Source of the DNA: Streptomyces sp. NBC_01283
GTDB taxonomy: Bacteria; Actinomycetota; Actinomycetes; Streptomycetales; Streptomycetaceae
DNA length: 64,000 bases
Direction of reading: 5' to 3'
NCBI RefSeq assembly: GCF_041435335.1
Contig: NZ_CP108430.1
Coordinates: 1,674,001-1,738,000 of the forward strand
Shown piece after piece: positions 44,168 to 52,592 of this stretch; position 1 is the first letter of the stretch, and each line of letters starts with the position of its first letter. The notes below the pieces were generated by a model that did no database searches, was not told the DNA's origin, and saw only the letters and a list, made by a program, of their open reading frames with translations. The position numbers and the translations under genes were made by a program.

Positions 44168-45037
44168 ATGAAGAGAACCGGTCCGAACGGAACCAGACGC
44201 GCCTTCCTCGGTACGTCGATGGGGCTGGCGGCAGCGGTCGGAACCGCGCTGCCCGCGCGCGCGGGTGACGCGTCACGGTGCCGGCGCATCCCGCGCGGCG
44301 GCATCGGCATGCACCTCTACACGATGCGCGACGTCCTCGCCCGGGACTTCGCGGGCACGCTGGAGCAGCTCGCCGACATCGGTTACGCGACAGTGGGCGT
44401 GAGCGGCCGGCACGGGAACAGCGCGGTCGGCATCCGGCGGATGCTCGACGCGGTGGACCTGAAGGCGGTCCTCGAGCACGTCTCGTACGACATCCTCAAG
44501 GGCAGCGGTCTTCCGCAGGCCCTGGAGGATCTGCACACCCTCGGCGCGAAGTGGCCGGTGGTGCCGAGTCTGCCCGGCGCGCTGCACACGCCGGACGGAT
44601 TCCGGGAGGCGGCACGGCAGTTCAACCGTATCGGGCAGGCATCGCGCGACGCGGGCCTCGGTCCGGTGCTCTTCCACAACCACGGCACGGACCATGTGGC
44701 GGTGGACGGCACGAGCCTGTACGACATCCTCGTCACCGAGACCGACCCGCATCTGGTCGGCTTCGAACTGGATGTGTACTGGGCGACGAAGGGCGGCGCG
44801 GATCCGGCGGCGTACTTCGTGCGGCATCGGCGGCGGTTCCCCGCGCTCCATGTGAAGGACATGGCACCGGACGGCGGCTTCGCCGACGTCGGCTCGGGGA
44901 CGCTGGACTTCGCCGCGATGTTCGCCCACGCGCGCGTGGGCGGCGTCAAGCAGTGGCTGGTGGAGCACGACACCCCCACCGACCCGTTCGCCACGGCCCG
45001 CAACAGCTACGCGTATCTGGCCGCGTTGCGGTACTGA
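44168..45037 (+). CDS. Tat-exported sugar isomerase/epimerase
   Basis: This 289-residue TIM-barrel protein of the xylose-isomerase-like group has a twin-arginine signal (TRRAFLGTSM). The metal and substrate residues can be seen in HVSYDILKG, LFHNHGTDHVAV, FELDVYWATKGG and HVKDMAPDG. It is 10 nt after the ThuA-dehydrogenase gene, so they form one unit. The pair ThuA-like plus isomerase-like is characteristic of periplasmic 3-keto-sugar metabolism, which is an inference here. The predicted hairpin terminator follows. Confidence 0.88.
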   Translation: MKRTGPNGTRRAFLGTSMGLAAAVGTALPARAGDASRCRRIPRGGIGMHLYTMRDVLARDFAGTLEQLADIGYATVGVSGRHGNSAVGIRRMLDAVDLKAVLEHVSYDILKGSGLPQALEDLHTLGAKWPVVPSLPGALHTPDGFREAARQFNRIGQASRDAGLGPVLFHNHGTDHVAVDGTSLYDILVTETDPHLVGFELDVYWATKGGADPAAYFVRHRRRFPALHVKDMAPDGGFADVGSGTLDFAAMFAHARVGGVKQWLVEHDTPTDPFATARNSYAYLAALRY

Positions 45038-45046
45038 GAGACGCCG

Positions 45047-45080
45047 GTGCGGCTGGGCCCCTGAGGGGGCTCAGCCGCAC
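45047..45080. terminator. Hairpin terminator between convergent units
   Basis: GTGCGGCTG (45047-45055) pairs with CAGCCGCAC (45072-45080), with further GC pairing inside. It lies between the sugar isomerase and the ABC ATPase genes. Confidence 0.65.
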
Positions 45081-45085
45081 GGGCG

Positions 45086-45125
45086 GTTCATGCGGGGCAG
45101 TTCATGCGGGGTGGTTCATGCGGGG
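45086..45125. repeat. 14-bp tandem repeat, three copies
   Basis: GTTCATGCGGGG occurs at 45086, 45100 and 45114 with two variable bases between. It lies directly after the hairpin in the convergent space. Confidence 0.8.
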
Positions 45126-45157
45126 CAAGCCGTTGCAGCCGGCTCGGCGAGTGTGTC

Positions 45158-46039
45158 TCACTCGTGCGCGGACACCGCTCCCAGAAGCTCGCGGATACGC
45201 CCGGTCGACTCGCGGAACTCGGCCGTCGCCAAGGTCGTCGCGTACGAACGTTCGGCGGGGAGACCTACGTCGATGATCTCTTCCACCGTGCCGGGGCGCG
45301 GGCTCATCACGACGACGCGGTCCGCCAGATAGACGGCCTCCGGGATCGAGTGGGTCACCAGGAGCACCGTCGTTCCGGTCTCGCGCCAGATCCGGTTCAG
45401 CTCGACGTTCATCTGCTCGCGAGTGAGCGCGTCGAGGGCCCCGAAGGGCTCGTCCATGAGCAGCACCGGCGGCTCGTGCAGCAGCGCCCGGCAGAGCGCG
45501 ACGCGCTGCTGCATGCCGCCGGACAGCTCGTGCGGATAGGCGTCCTCGAAGCCCCCGAGTCCCGTCATGCGGATCAACTCGTCGGCACGCGCGCGTGCCT
45601 CGGCGCCGGGGATCCCTCGCATCTCAGCCTGAAGGAGGATGTTGCGGCGTGCCGTGCGCCAGTCGAGGAGCGCGGCCCGCTGGAAGACGTATCCGATGTC
45701 GCGGCGCGGGCCGCGCACCCGCTCGCCGCCGAGCAGCACATCGCCCGACGAGGGCGCGAGCAGCCCGGCGACCAGTTTCAGGAGGGTGGACTTGCCGCAG
45801 CCCGAGGGCCCGACGATCGCCACGAACTCGCCCGCGCCGACGTTCAGCGAGACGTCCCGCAGGGCGGTGACGTCCTTCTTCTTCGTACGGAAGCGGACGG
45901 CTACGTCATCGAGACGCACGGCCGACGGGCGCGCATCATCTGCCGTGCCTCGCGTCGCGTCTCGTGTCGCGTCTGGTGTCGCGTCTCGCGTCGGTGGGCG
46001 TGGCTCGTCGCTGGTCTTGAGAGTCGTGTCCTTCGCCAT
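45158..46039 (-). CDS. ABC transporter ATPase (NitT/TauT/SsuB type)
   Basis: This 293-residue ATPase has Walker A GPSGCGKST, the Q loop (YVFQRAALLDW), the signature LSGGMQQRVA, and Walker B LLMDEPFGALD. The family fits taurine/nitrate/pyrimidine-type importers. The first 35 residues are a variable Thr/Asp/Arg repeat (RDATPDATRDATRGT). The ATG at 46039 is 14 nt after the substrate-binding protein stop. With that protein and the permease it forms a complete importer. Confidence 0.94.
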   Translation of the reverse strand: MAKDTTLKTSDEPRPPTRDATPDATRDATRGTADDARPSAVRLDDVAVRFRTKKKDVTALRDVSLNVGAGEFVAIVGPSGCGKSTLLKLVAGLLAPSSGDVLLGGERVRGPRRDIGYVFQRAALLDWRTARRNILLQAEMRGIPGAEARARADELIRMTGLGGFEDAYPHELSGGMQQRVALCRALLHEPPVLLMDEPFGALDALTREQMNVELNRIWRETGTTVLLVTHSIPEAVYLADRVVVMSPRPGTVEEIIDVGLPAERSYATTLATAEFRESTGRIRELLGAVSAHE

Positions 46040-46053
46040 GGCCCTGCCGCCCC

Positions 46054-47082
46054 TCAGCCCTTGATCCCCTTGGCCGCGTCCCAGTACTCCGCGACGGGCT
46101 TGGCCTTCTGGACCAGGCCCGCCTTCGAGAAGACGTCGATGGTCTGCTGCCAGTCCGCCTCGGTGTTGGCTCCCGGCGCCTTCCCCTTCGTCGCGTCGGT
46201 GTGCAGCAGGGTCAGCGTCGTCTTGAACTGCTCGGACAGCACGTCCTTGGGCGGCAGTTGCTCGGACGCGCCCTCCATCGAGGCGACCGCGGGCCGCGGG
46301 CTCTTCTCGGCGGCGGCCCATGACTCGCTCACGGCGGCGGTCATGCGCTGGGCCAGATCGCCCCTGCCCTGCAGGGTCTTGGGCCCGGCGATGAGGCCGT
46401 TGGAGTAGAAGTTGAGGCCGTTCTCGGAGAAGCGCAGATACGAGACGTCCTTCTTGGCCTTGTTCTGCATGGTGGGGCCCTGGTCGCTCGCGTACCCGAG
46501 CAGCGCGTCCGTCTTGCCGGAGATCACCGCGGCGATCTTGCCCGCCGGGTCGGTGTTCTGGACCTTGACGTCCGAGAGCTCCATGCCGTTCTTCTCCAGG
46601 AAGATCGGGAAGGTCTTGGTGAGTGCGTCGCCGGCCGTGCCCGCGATCATCTTGCCCTTGAGGTCGGTGGGCGACTTGATGCCCTGGGCGTCGAAGAACT
46701 GCACCGAGGCGGGCGTCGTCTGCAGGAAGACACCCAGGCTCTTCACCTTCACGCCCTGATCGACTCCCGCGAGCACCGCCGGTGTGTCCGCCCAGCCGAA
46801 GTCGGTCTGCCCCGCGCCGGTGGCCTGCACGGTCTTCTGCGAGCCCTGGCCCGCCCTGATGTCGAGGTCGATGCCGTGCTTCTCGAAGATCTTCTGCTGC
46901 TTGCCGTAGTAGAAGGGCGCGTGTTCGCCGTACGGATACCAGTTGAGGGTCAGCGTCACCTTGTCGAGCTTCTTGCCGGAGTCGCTGGTGCTCGTCCTGT
47001 CGTCATCGCCGCCGCAGGCTGTCGCGGTCACCGCGACGAGGGCCAGGGGGACGAGGCCGGTGAGCAGTCTGCGCGCGTGCAT
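46054..47082 (-). CDS. ABC transporter substrate-binding lipoprotein (NMT1/SsuA-like)
   Basis: This 342-residue binding protein of the NMT1 group has a lipobox-like end ATAC-GG after a hydrophobic signal. The ligand-binding start LTLNWYPYGEHAPFYYG and the block GWADTPAVLAGVDQGV resemble binding proteins for thiamine-pyrimidine precursors, riboflavin or sulfonates. The ATG at 47082 is preferred, with AGAAGGG in front; a longer reading from 47112 has no ribosome site. The ligand is unknown; the LacI-type operator and the ThuA neighbours would suggest a sugar-linked substrate, which is unusual for this class. Confidence 0.88.
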   Translation of the reverse strand: MHARRLLTGLVPLALVAVTATACGGDDDRTSTSDSGKKLDKVTLTLNWYPYGEHAPFYYGKQQKIFEKHGIDLDIRAGQGSQKTVQATGAGQTDFGWADTPAVLAGVDQGVKVKSLGVFLQTTPASVQFFDAQGIKSPTDLKGKMIAGTAGDALTKTFPIFLEKNGMELSDVKVQNTDPAGKIAAVISGKTDALLGYASDQGPTMQNKAKKDVSYLRFSENGLNFYSNGLIAGPKTLQGRGDLAQRMTAAVSESWAAAEKSPRPAVASMEGASEQLPPKDVLSEQFKTTLTLLHTDATKGKAPGANTEADWQQTIDVFSKAGLVQKAKPVAEYWDAAKGIKG

Positions 47083-47173
47083 GGGACGGCCCTTCTCGCG
47101 TACGGCTGACATGGCTGGGGGGGGGGCGGGTCGTGCGGCTGGGGCGCGTGGGGGTCAGGTGTGTGCGTGGAGG

Positions 47174-48037
47174 TCAGTACGTCGTGGTGGCGGCCGCGTC
47201 CCTGCGGCTCGCGTGCCACGGGAGCAGGAGCTTCTCGGCGATCTCGACGAGCACGAAGAGGACGACGCCGATCAGCGACATGACGAGGAGCCCCGCGAAG
47301 AGCATGGGGGTGTCGAGGTTTCCGTTGGCCTGGAGGATCACGTATCCGAGGCCTTCGTTCGCGCCGACGAACTCGCCCACGACGGCGCCGGTCACGGCGA
47401 GCGTGACGGCCACCTTCAGGCCGGAGAAGAGGTGCGGCAACGATGCCGGGAAGCGGATCTTGAGGAAGGTCTGCCAGGGCCGTGCGCCCATGGTGGCGGA
47501 GAGCTGGAGCATCTCCGGGTCGACCGCCTTGAGCCCGGTCACCATCGAGATGACGACGGGGAAGAAGGCGATCAGCACGGCGATGAGGATCTTCGGCGCC
47601 ATCCCGAAGCCGAGCCAGACGACGAACAGCGGGGCGATCGCGATCTTCGGAACGACCTGGGCGAAGAGGAGGATGGGGTAGAGCGTCTTCTCGACGGTGG
47701 TCGAGTAGACCATGAGGACCGCGGAGAGAATCCCGACGCCCACGGCGATGACGAATCCGAGCAGGGTCTCGTACGTGGTGACCCAGCTGTGCTGCCAGAG
47801 GTAGTCCGGCTTGTCGAGGATGACGTCGAGGGTGGCACCGGGCGAGGGCACGAGGTACGCCTCGACCATCTCGGTGGCGGCGACCAGCCACCAGGCGCCG
47901 AAGAGGACGAGCAGCAGGACGAGCGGACGCCAGCTCTTCTCGGCGGCCTCGGCGGCGCGTTGTCGCAAGGTGGGGCGGCTGCGATCGACAACACCTGCCG
48001 TTTTCACGGGAGTTGCCTGCAGTGCGCTCTGGCTCAC
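47174..48037 (-). CDS. ABC transporter permease (SsuC/TauC type)
   Basis: This 287-residue permease has six hydrophobic helices and the EAA loop LSATMGARPWQTFLKIRFPASLP (read in two parts). The N-terminus before the first helix is about 30 residues. The GTG at 48037 with GGGGAG 8 nt before is chosen over the ATG at 48055, which lacks a ribosome site. It is the first gene of the transporter operon. The LacI-type palindrome lies 71 bp upstream. Confidence 0.92.
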   Translation of the reverse strand: MSQSALQATPVKTAGVVDRSRPTLRQRAAEAAEKSWRPLVLLLVLFGAWWLVAATEMVEAYLVPSPGATLDVILDKPDYLWQHSWVTTYETLLGFVIAVGVGILSAVLMVYSTTVEKTLYPILLFAQVVPKIAIAPLFVVWLGFGMAPKILIAVLIAFFPVVISMVTGLKAVDPEMLQLSATMGARPWQTFLKIRFPASLPHLFSGLKVAVTLAVTGAVVGEFVGANEGLGYVILQANGNLDTPMLFAGLLVMSLIGVVLFVLVEIAEKLLLPWHASRRDAAATTTY

Positions 48038-48613
48038 GGTGAACTCCCCTGGCATTCAGTGAACTTAGGAGGCAGTTGCGGAGCGTCGATGGTGCGGAAA
48101 CCGCTTCCAGAAAGCGCTTTCTGATAAGGTTTCCGTCACGCTAATGACTGGCTGACCGCAGGGTCAATAGGTCGGCTCGAAGTTTCGCGGAGCGGGACGA
48201 GGGGGGCGCGGTGCGGGCGCTTGGGCGCGAGCAGGGACCGGGTGCGGGGCACGGGCGCGGGGCTGGGCCTGGGGGCCGGGGTGGGCGCGGGGCGGAAACC
48301 GGAGCCCGGGGCGGACGCGAGGCAGAAACCTGGGGGAAGCGCCCGGCGAGCGGAACCCGACGCTCGGGGCGAACGCAGGGAGCGGCTCGGGCCGGGGCGA
48401 GCGTCCGGGCGGGAAGGCGAACCACCGCCCGCGGTTGGGGGCGGACGCGAAGAGCGGCCCCCAGCACGGGTCGGCCTACGGCCTGAGGGTTCCTGAGGGA
48501 GGGGACCATAGGGGGAAGGGGCCTGAGATCGGGCAACTACGCCCCAGGGTCCGGCATCCGGCGGCTTTCACCTCACTCCCGACCACGCCACCGACCACGT
48601 CCCCGACTCACCC
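48038..48613. other. 576-bp gap: operator, then G-rich low-complexity DNA
   Basis: The first part carries the LacI-type palindrome. From about 48195 to 48480, strings such as GGGCGCGGGG, GGGGCACGGGCG and GGGGCGGAAACCGG follow closely and could form G-quadruplexes on the plus strand. Open frames here run in several phases and none has a gene-like protein. I see no supported gene. Confidence 0.6.
48108..48123. promoter_or_regulatory. LacI-type operator before the ABC transporter operon
   Basis: CAGAAAGCGCTTTCTG is a perfect 16-bp palindrome, 71 bp before the permease start. Its core is identical to the operator before the ThuA gene. Confidence 0.85.
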
Positions 48614-49537
48614 TCACCCACTCCCCCGCCGCCCCGGCAACTCAGGCTCAGCGAGCGACGCCCTGCGCAGGTGATCCGCCAAGGCGTCGGTGGCCGGGGA
48701 AGGCGGGCCGGTCTTGGCGCCCCAGGCCAGGAGGTGGTGGCGTTGGGCCCAGGGGTCCTGCAACTCGCACACGTCCAGAGGCCGCGTGGGGTCGATCACC
48801 CGGCGCGGGACGATCGCGAGGCCGACTCCCGCGGCGGCCAGTGCCACCAGGACGTTGAGGTTGGCGACCGTGGTGCGGTAGCGCACCACCGGTGCGTGGG
48901 GGCCGACGTGTCTCTCGATCCAGCGGCGCAGCGAGGCGTCGGGGGCGAGCCCCACGAGGGGGTGTTCGGCCGCTTCGCTGTAGGTCACCGACGTACGGCC
49001 CGTGAGGATTCCGCCCGCCTGGCCGACCACCACCAGGGAGTCGTCGCCGAGGGGTTCCATCGCAAGACCGCAGTCGCGGGCCTCGTCGTCCAGGACGATG
49101 CCCAGGTCCGCCTCGCCGTCGGCCAGCATCCGCACGATCCGCGGGGTGCGGTTCTCGGAGACGCGGACGTCGATGTCCGGGTGCGCCCGGAGGAACGTGA
49201 CCAGGGCCTGCGGCACCAGCCGGTGCACGGCGGAGCCGCCGCCCAGCAGGGTCAGGGGCGCGGTCGGGGATCTCGTATAGCTGGCGACCGCGCTTTCGAG
49301 CCGCACGGTCTGGGCGATGACCTCGCGGGCGTGCCGGGCCAGCGTGCTCCCCGCCGGGGTGGGCCGCACGCCCCTGCGCCCGCGGATCAGCAGTTCCACA
49401 CCGGCCTGCTGCTCCAGGGAACGGACCCTGGCGCTGGCCGACGGCAGGCTCAGATGCATCCGGCGGGCACCTGCCGTGATCGACCCCTCCGTCACGATGC
49501 CGAGGAAGAGCCGCAGATCGTCCAGGTCGTAGCGCAC
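48614..49537 (-). CDS. LysR-family regulator
   Basis: This 307-residue regulator has the winged helix GSITAGARRMHLSLPSASAR near residue 20 and the effector domain (90-290). The GTG at 49537 (VRYDLDDLRLF) is the natural start of the domain; longer readings give low-quality sequence. It is divergent from the TauE/SafE gene. The dyad AGCCTA-N11-TAGGCT in the 84-bp gap is a good candidate site. It probably controls the exporter. Confidence 0.9.
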   Translation of the reverse strand: MRYDLDDLRLFLGIVTEGSITAGARRMHLSLPSASARVRSLEQQAGVELLIRGRRGVRPTPAGSTLARHAREVIAQTVRLESAVASYTRSPTAPLTLLGGGSAVHRLVPQALVTFLRAHPDIDVRVSENRTPRIVRMLADGEADLGIVLDDEARDCGLAMEPLGDDSLVVVGQAGGILTGRTSVTYSEAAEHPLVGLAPDASLRRWIERHVGPHAPVVRYRTTVANLNVLVALAAAGVGLAIVPRRVIDPTRPLDVCELQDPWAQRHHLLAWGAKTGPPSPATDALADHLRRASLAEPELPGRRGSG

Positions 49538-49544
49538 CCTGTTG

Positions 49545-49567
49545 AGCCTATGGCACAGCCTTAGGCT
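49545..49567. promoter_or_regulatory. LysR-type operator dyad
   Basis: AGCCTA (49545-49550) and TAGGCT (49562-49567) are inverted with an 11-bp gap, the classic LysR spacing. A nested CAGCC-TTA-GGCTG lies at 49556-49568. Confidence 0.55.
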
Positions 49568-49621
49568 GGGTACACCGATAACGCATTGTGGGCCCACCGG
49601 CCACGGGGTGATGCTCGGCGG

Positions 49622-50383
49622 GTGTCCGAGATACTGCTCGTCCTGCTGGCAGGCACCGCCGCCGGAGCGCTGAACTCCGTCGGCGGCGGAGGCACGTTCG
49701 TGGCGCTGCCCGCTCTGGTCGCCGTCGGCCTGTCCCCCGTGACGGCGAACGCGTCGTCGACCATCGCGCTCGTGCCGGGAGCCGTGGCCAGCGGATGGGT
49801 CTACCGACGCGAACTCGCCCCGGTCGGGGCGACGTCCACCTTGGCGCTGACGGCCATCAGTGTGGTCGGCGGCGGACTCGGCGCCGCCCTGCTCCTCACG
49901 CTCCCCGCGGCGTCGTTCGATGCCGCCGTACCCTGGCTGCTCGCCTTCGCCACCGTCGTCCTCGCCTTCGGCCGCCGCCTCTCCCGTGCGGTGAGCGGCG
50001 CGCTGGGCCGCGAGATCGGCATCAGCTCCCGGACCGTCCTGATCGGCCAGTTCTTCCTCGCTCTGTACGGGGGATACTTCGGCGGTGCCGTAGGCATCTT
50101 GATGTTCGCCCTGTGGGGCATCGGCCTCGGACTCGATACCGCGGTGAGCAATCCGATGCGGGTCACCCAGATCGCGGCCATCAATCTCAGCGCGACCGCA
50201 CTGCTCCTCGTCGCGTCGGACGCGCTGAGCGCTCCGCTCGTCCTGGTCCCGATGCTCGTCGGCGCGCTGCTCGGCGGCTTCACCGGCACGCACTTCGCAC
50301 GCCGCCTCTCCGACCGGCTGCTTCGGGGCATCATTCTGACCACCGCCGTGACGATGACCGTCCTCTATTTCGTGCGCGGCTGA
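49622..50383 (+). CDS. TauE/SafE-family membrane exporter
   Basis: This 253-residue protein of the sulfite exporter TauE/SafE family has about eight hydrophobic segments. The first motif GALNSVGGGGTFVALPAL and the second half motif LYGGYFGGAVGILM are typical of the two repeats of the family, which move sulfur oxyanions or organic acids. The GTG at 49622 is used. The hypothetical gene follows after 11 nt. Confidence 0.9.
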   Translation: MSEILLVLLAGTAAGALNSVGGGGTFVALPALVAVGLSPVTANASSTIALVPGAVASGWVYRRELAPVGATSTLALTAISVVGGGLGAALLLTLPAASFDAAVPWLLAFATVVLAFGRRLSRAVSGALGREIGISSRTVLIGQFFLALYGGYFGGAVGILMFALWGIGLGLDTAVSNPMRVTQIAAINLSATALLLVASDALSAPLVLVPMLVGALLGGFTGTHFARRLSDRLLRGIILTTAVTMTVLYFVRG

Positions 50384-50394
50384 GGCCGGCCGCC

Positions 50395-50976
50395 ATGAGC
50401 GATCAGGACTTCGGTGCCGCCGCATCCCCGTACACGGACGCGGCACGGGCACGGCTGGCGATGGCCTACGAGGCGTGCGAGCTGGCCGGTCTCGCGCGTG
50501 ATGCCGTACCGGTCGGCGAGCACGAGCTGCGCTCCGACGGCACCACACGCTCCCCCGGATCGGTGCTTGCCGACGCCGCCCACGTGCTCAAGGCCGCGCA
50601 GCGGTTCTTCGATGCCGCTGCCGTGTACGAGCGTCTGGGCGGCGCCGGCTGGCAGGTCATCGGTGATGCTCTGGGTGTCGATACATGGACGGCGCGCACA
50701 CGCTTCGCCGCGGCCGAGGCCTGTTTCCGGGAGGAACTCCGCTCCCCCGAGGCGGTCCCCGCCACCGGCGCTCCCGATGGCTCGGGCTGGTGGCGGGCCT
50801 ACACCGCTGGAAATCCGCTGGAAGCGGCCCGCGACCTAGACGACTGGGTCCTCCGCCACGAGGACGAGGACGGAGGCGAAGGCAGGGGCGGGGACGGCGA
50901 CAGCGCCCTCGGGCCCGCGCCTGTCTCCGGTGGCCTGACGCCACGCGGCAAACAACCTTTCCCAGACGAAAATTGA
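50395..50976 (+). CDS. Hypothetical protein, unknown function
   Basis: This 193-residue soluble protein is probably largely helical (for example AAHVLKAAQRFFDAAAVYER), with a possible helix-turn-helix-like stretch in GWQVIGDALGVDTWTAR. There is a low-complexity acidic tail DEDGGEGRGGDGD. I do not recognise the family. It is read 11 nt after TauE/SafE and may share its operon. Third-position GC is normal, so it is likely real. Confidence 0.8.
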   Translation: MSDQDFGAAASPYTDAARARLAMAYEACELAGLARDAVPVGEHELRSDGTTRSPGSVLADAAHVLKAAQRFFDAAAVYERLGGAGWQVIGDALGVDTWTARTRFAAAEACFREELRSPEAVPATGAPDGSGWWRAYTAGNPLEAARDLDDWVLRHEDEDGGEGRGGDGDSALGPAPVSGGLTPRGKQPFPDEN

Positions 50977-51230
50977 CGCTCCGTCACAGGTGAGAACCGG
51001 CCCCCGCAGCCCAGGCGCATCCCGCCCCGCATCACGCCCGGCCAATGGGCGCGCAAACGAACGGAGTTGGCGCCACCTGGGCCTACGCCTGCGCGCACAG
51101 CCGCCCCGAGTCCCGGTAATTGAGGGGTGAATAGCAGCCGAAATCCACCCGTATCGGTAATCGGAATCAGCTCCTACTCTGTGAGGCGCACAAGCGGGGG
51201 ATCACTGTCCGTCGTCCACGGAGGTTGGCC

Positions 51231-52499
51231 ATGTCCGCGTCGTCTGCGCAGTCTGCGCTGTCTGCCCTGTCCGAGGGGATCTACCTGCTCAAGAACGAGG
51301 AGAGCGGGCTGTACGCAGGAGTGCAAGGCGCCAAGACCGCACAGAGCGTCCCGGTCGTGCAGCAGGAGCTGAACCCGCAAGGAACCGCACGGCACAGCCA
51401 GTTGTGGCATCTGCGGCCCCATGCCTCCGAGGAGGGTGCCTGGACGCTGCAGAACGTGCACAGCACCCTGCGCATGGACATCATGACCGGCCGCGGCCGC
51501 GCGGGTTCGCCGGTGCAGCAGTGCCCGGCGGAGACCCGGCAGGATCTGCTGGTGTCCCAGCTGTGGCGCCCGGTGCCGGTCGGCGACGACCGGTACACGC
51601 TGGTCAACGTGAACAGCGGCCACCTGTTGTCCGTCCACGGCGACAGCAGCGAGGCGGACGCGGCCCTGGAGCAGGCGGGCAAGCCGGACCTGGGGGCCCG
51701 CACCGCGCAGCAGTGGCGCTTCGAGCGGGTGCCGAGCCGCGGCGAGACCACGGCGTTCGACGCGCTGACCGCCACCGTGGTCTCCTCCAGCGGCGGCGTC
51801 CTCGGCTCGGTGCTCGGCTCCCTGAGCGGCGCGGCCAAGCAGGCCCTCGACGCGGGTGGCGGGATCTTCGAAGCGGCGGCCAAGGCGATCCCGGACAGCG
51901 ACACGCCCTACGTACGCTTCGAGGGCTTCCGCGGGGACGAGTTCATCCGCTTCTCCAAGCGGCGAGGCATCGAGGCAGGGCCACGGAAGATCGCCGACCA
52001 GTTCCCGCACCTGCCCAAGCCGTTCAGCGACGGCTTCGACGCCGTCGGCCCGGCCGCCGCACGCAGCGGTCACACCTACCTGGGCGTCAAGGGGTACCAG
52101 GCCATCGAGTTCTCCGAGAAGGGCCACGGACCCGTCCACGACACGGAGCACATCCTGGACCCCGATCTCCTGCAGGCGGTCGGCGAGCTGTGCGACATCA
52201 CCGGCTTCGGCGCCGAGGGCGGCAGGCTCGTGGTCTTCGGCCGCAAGGACAGCTTCACCACGGATCCCGGGAGGGCCGACCGGGCGCGTGGCGCGTCCCA
52301 CCAGCAGTTCCTGCTGACGGCGGCGCCCGATGCCTTCGGGTTCGGACCTGACGCGGCGGCCACGGCCGTCTCCGGCTCCACGGCGCACTACTTCCTCACC
52401 AAGGGCGACGAGTTCGTCGTCGTCTCCGAGGACAAACTCATCCAGGGCCCGGCCGAGCTGACCCACGCCTACCCGTTCCTGGACGGCCTCTGGATGTAG
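51231..52499 (+). CDS. Ricin-type beta-trefoil plus hemopexin-like repeat protein
   Basis: This 422-residue protein has no obvious signal peptide. The N-terminal part (about 15-165) is a ricin-like lectin: GIYLLKNEESGLYAG, SQLWHLRPHA and QLWRPVPVGDDRYTLVN repeat the Q-x-W pattern. A linker (165-220) leads to several hemopexin-like repeats, such as PYVRFEGFRGDEFIRFS and YLGVKGYQAIEFSEK, ending FLTKGDEFVVVSE. Such domain pairs occur in photopexin-like or insecticidal-associated proteins. Function is unknown, probably carbohydrate or surface binding. GGAGG is 6 nt before the ATG, which rules out a TTG start. Confidence 0.78.
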   Translation: MSASSAQSALSALSEGIYLLKNEESGLYAGVQGAKTAQSVPVVQQELNPQGTARHSQLWHLRPHASEEGAWTLQNVHSTLRMDIMTGRGRAGSPVQQCPAETRQDLLVSQLWRPVPVGDDRYTLVNVNSGHLLSVHGDSSEADAALEQAGKPDLGARTAQQWRFERVPSRGETTAFDALTATVVSSSGGVLGSVLGSLSGAAKQALDAGGGIFEAAAKAIPDSDTPYVRFEGFRGDEFIRFSKRRGIEAGPRKIADQFPHLPKPFSDGFDAVGPAAARSGHTYLGVKGYQAIEFSEKGHGPVHDTEHILDPDLLQAVGELCDITGFGAEGGRLVVFGRKDSFTTDPGRADRARGASHQQFLLTAAPDAFGFGPDAAATAVSGSTAHYFLTKGDEFVVVSEDKLIQGPAELTHAYPFLDGLWM

Positions 52500-52592
52500 C
52501 CACCGCCCGGCGACGTCCGCATCCGCATCCGGCCCGGCTCGTCGGCCACCCGCCGAGGGGACCGGGCCGCACGAAGTGCGGCACGCTCGCCG

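Noticed and set aside
40888..44310. Antisense open frame of about 1140 codons across the ThuA gene
   Set aside because: High-GC antisense artefact, low-complexity product with no motif; the plus frame has clear ThuA, dehydrogenase, PKD and CBM domains.
48141..48536. Pro/Arg/Ala-rich open frames in the G-rich gap
   Set aside because: Several frames are open at once because of base composition; none has gene-like features.
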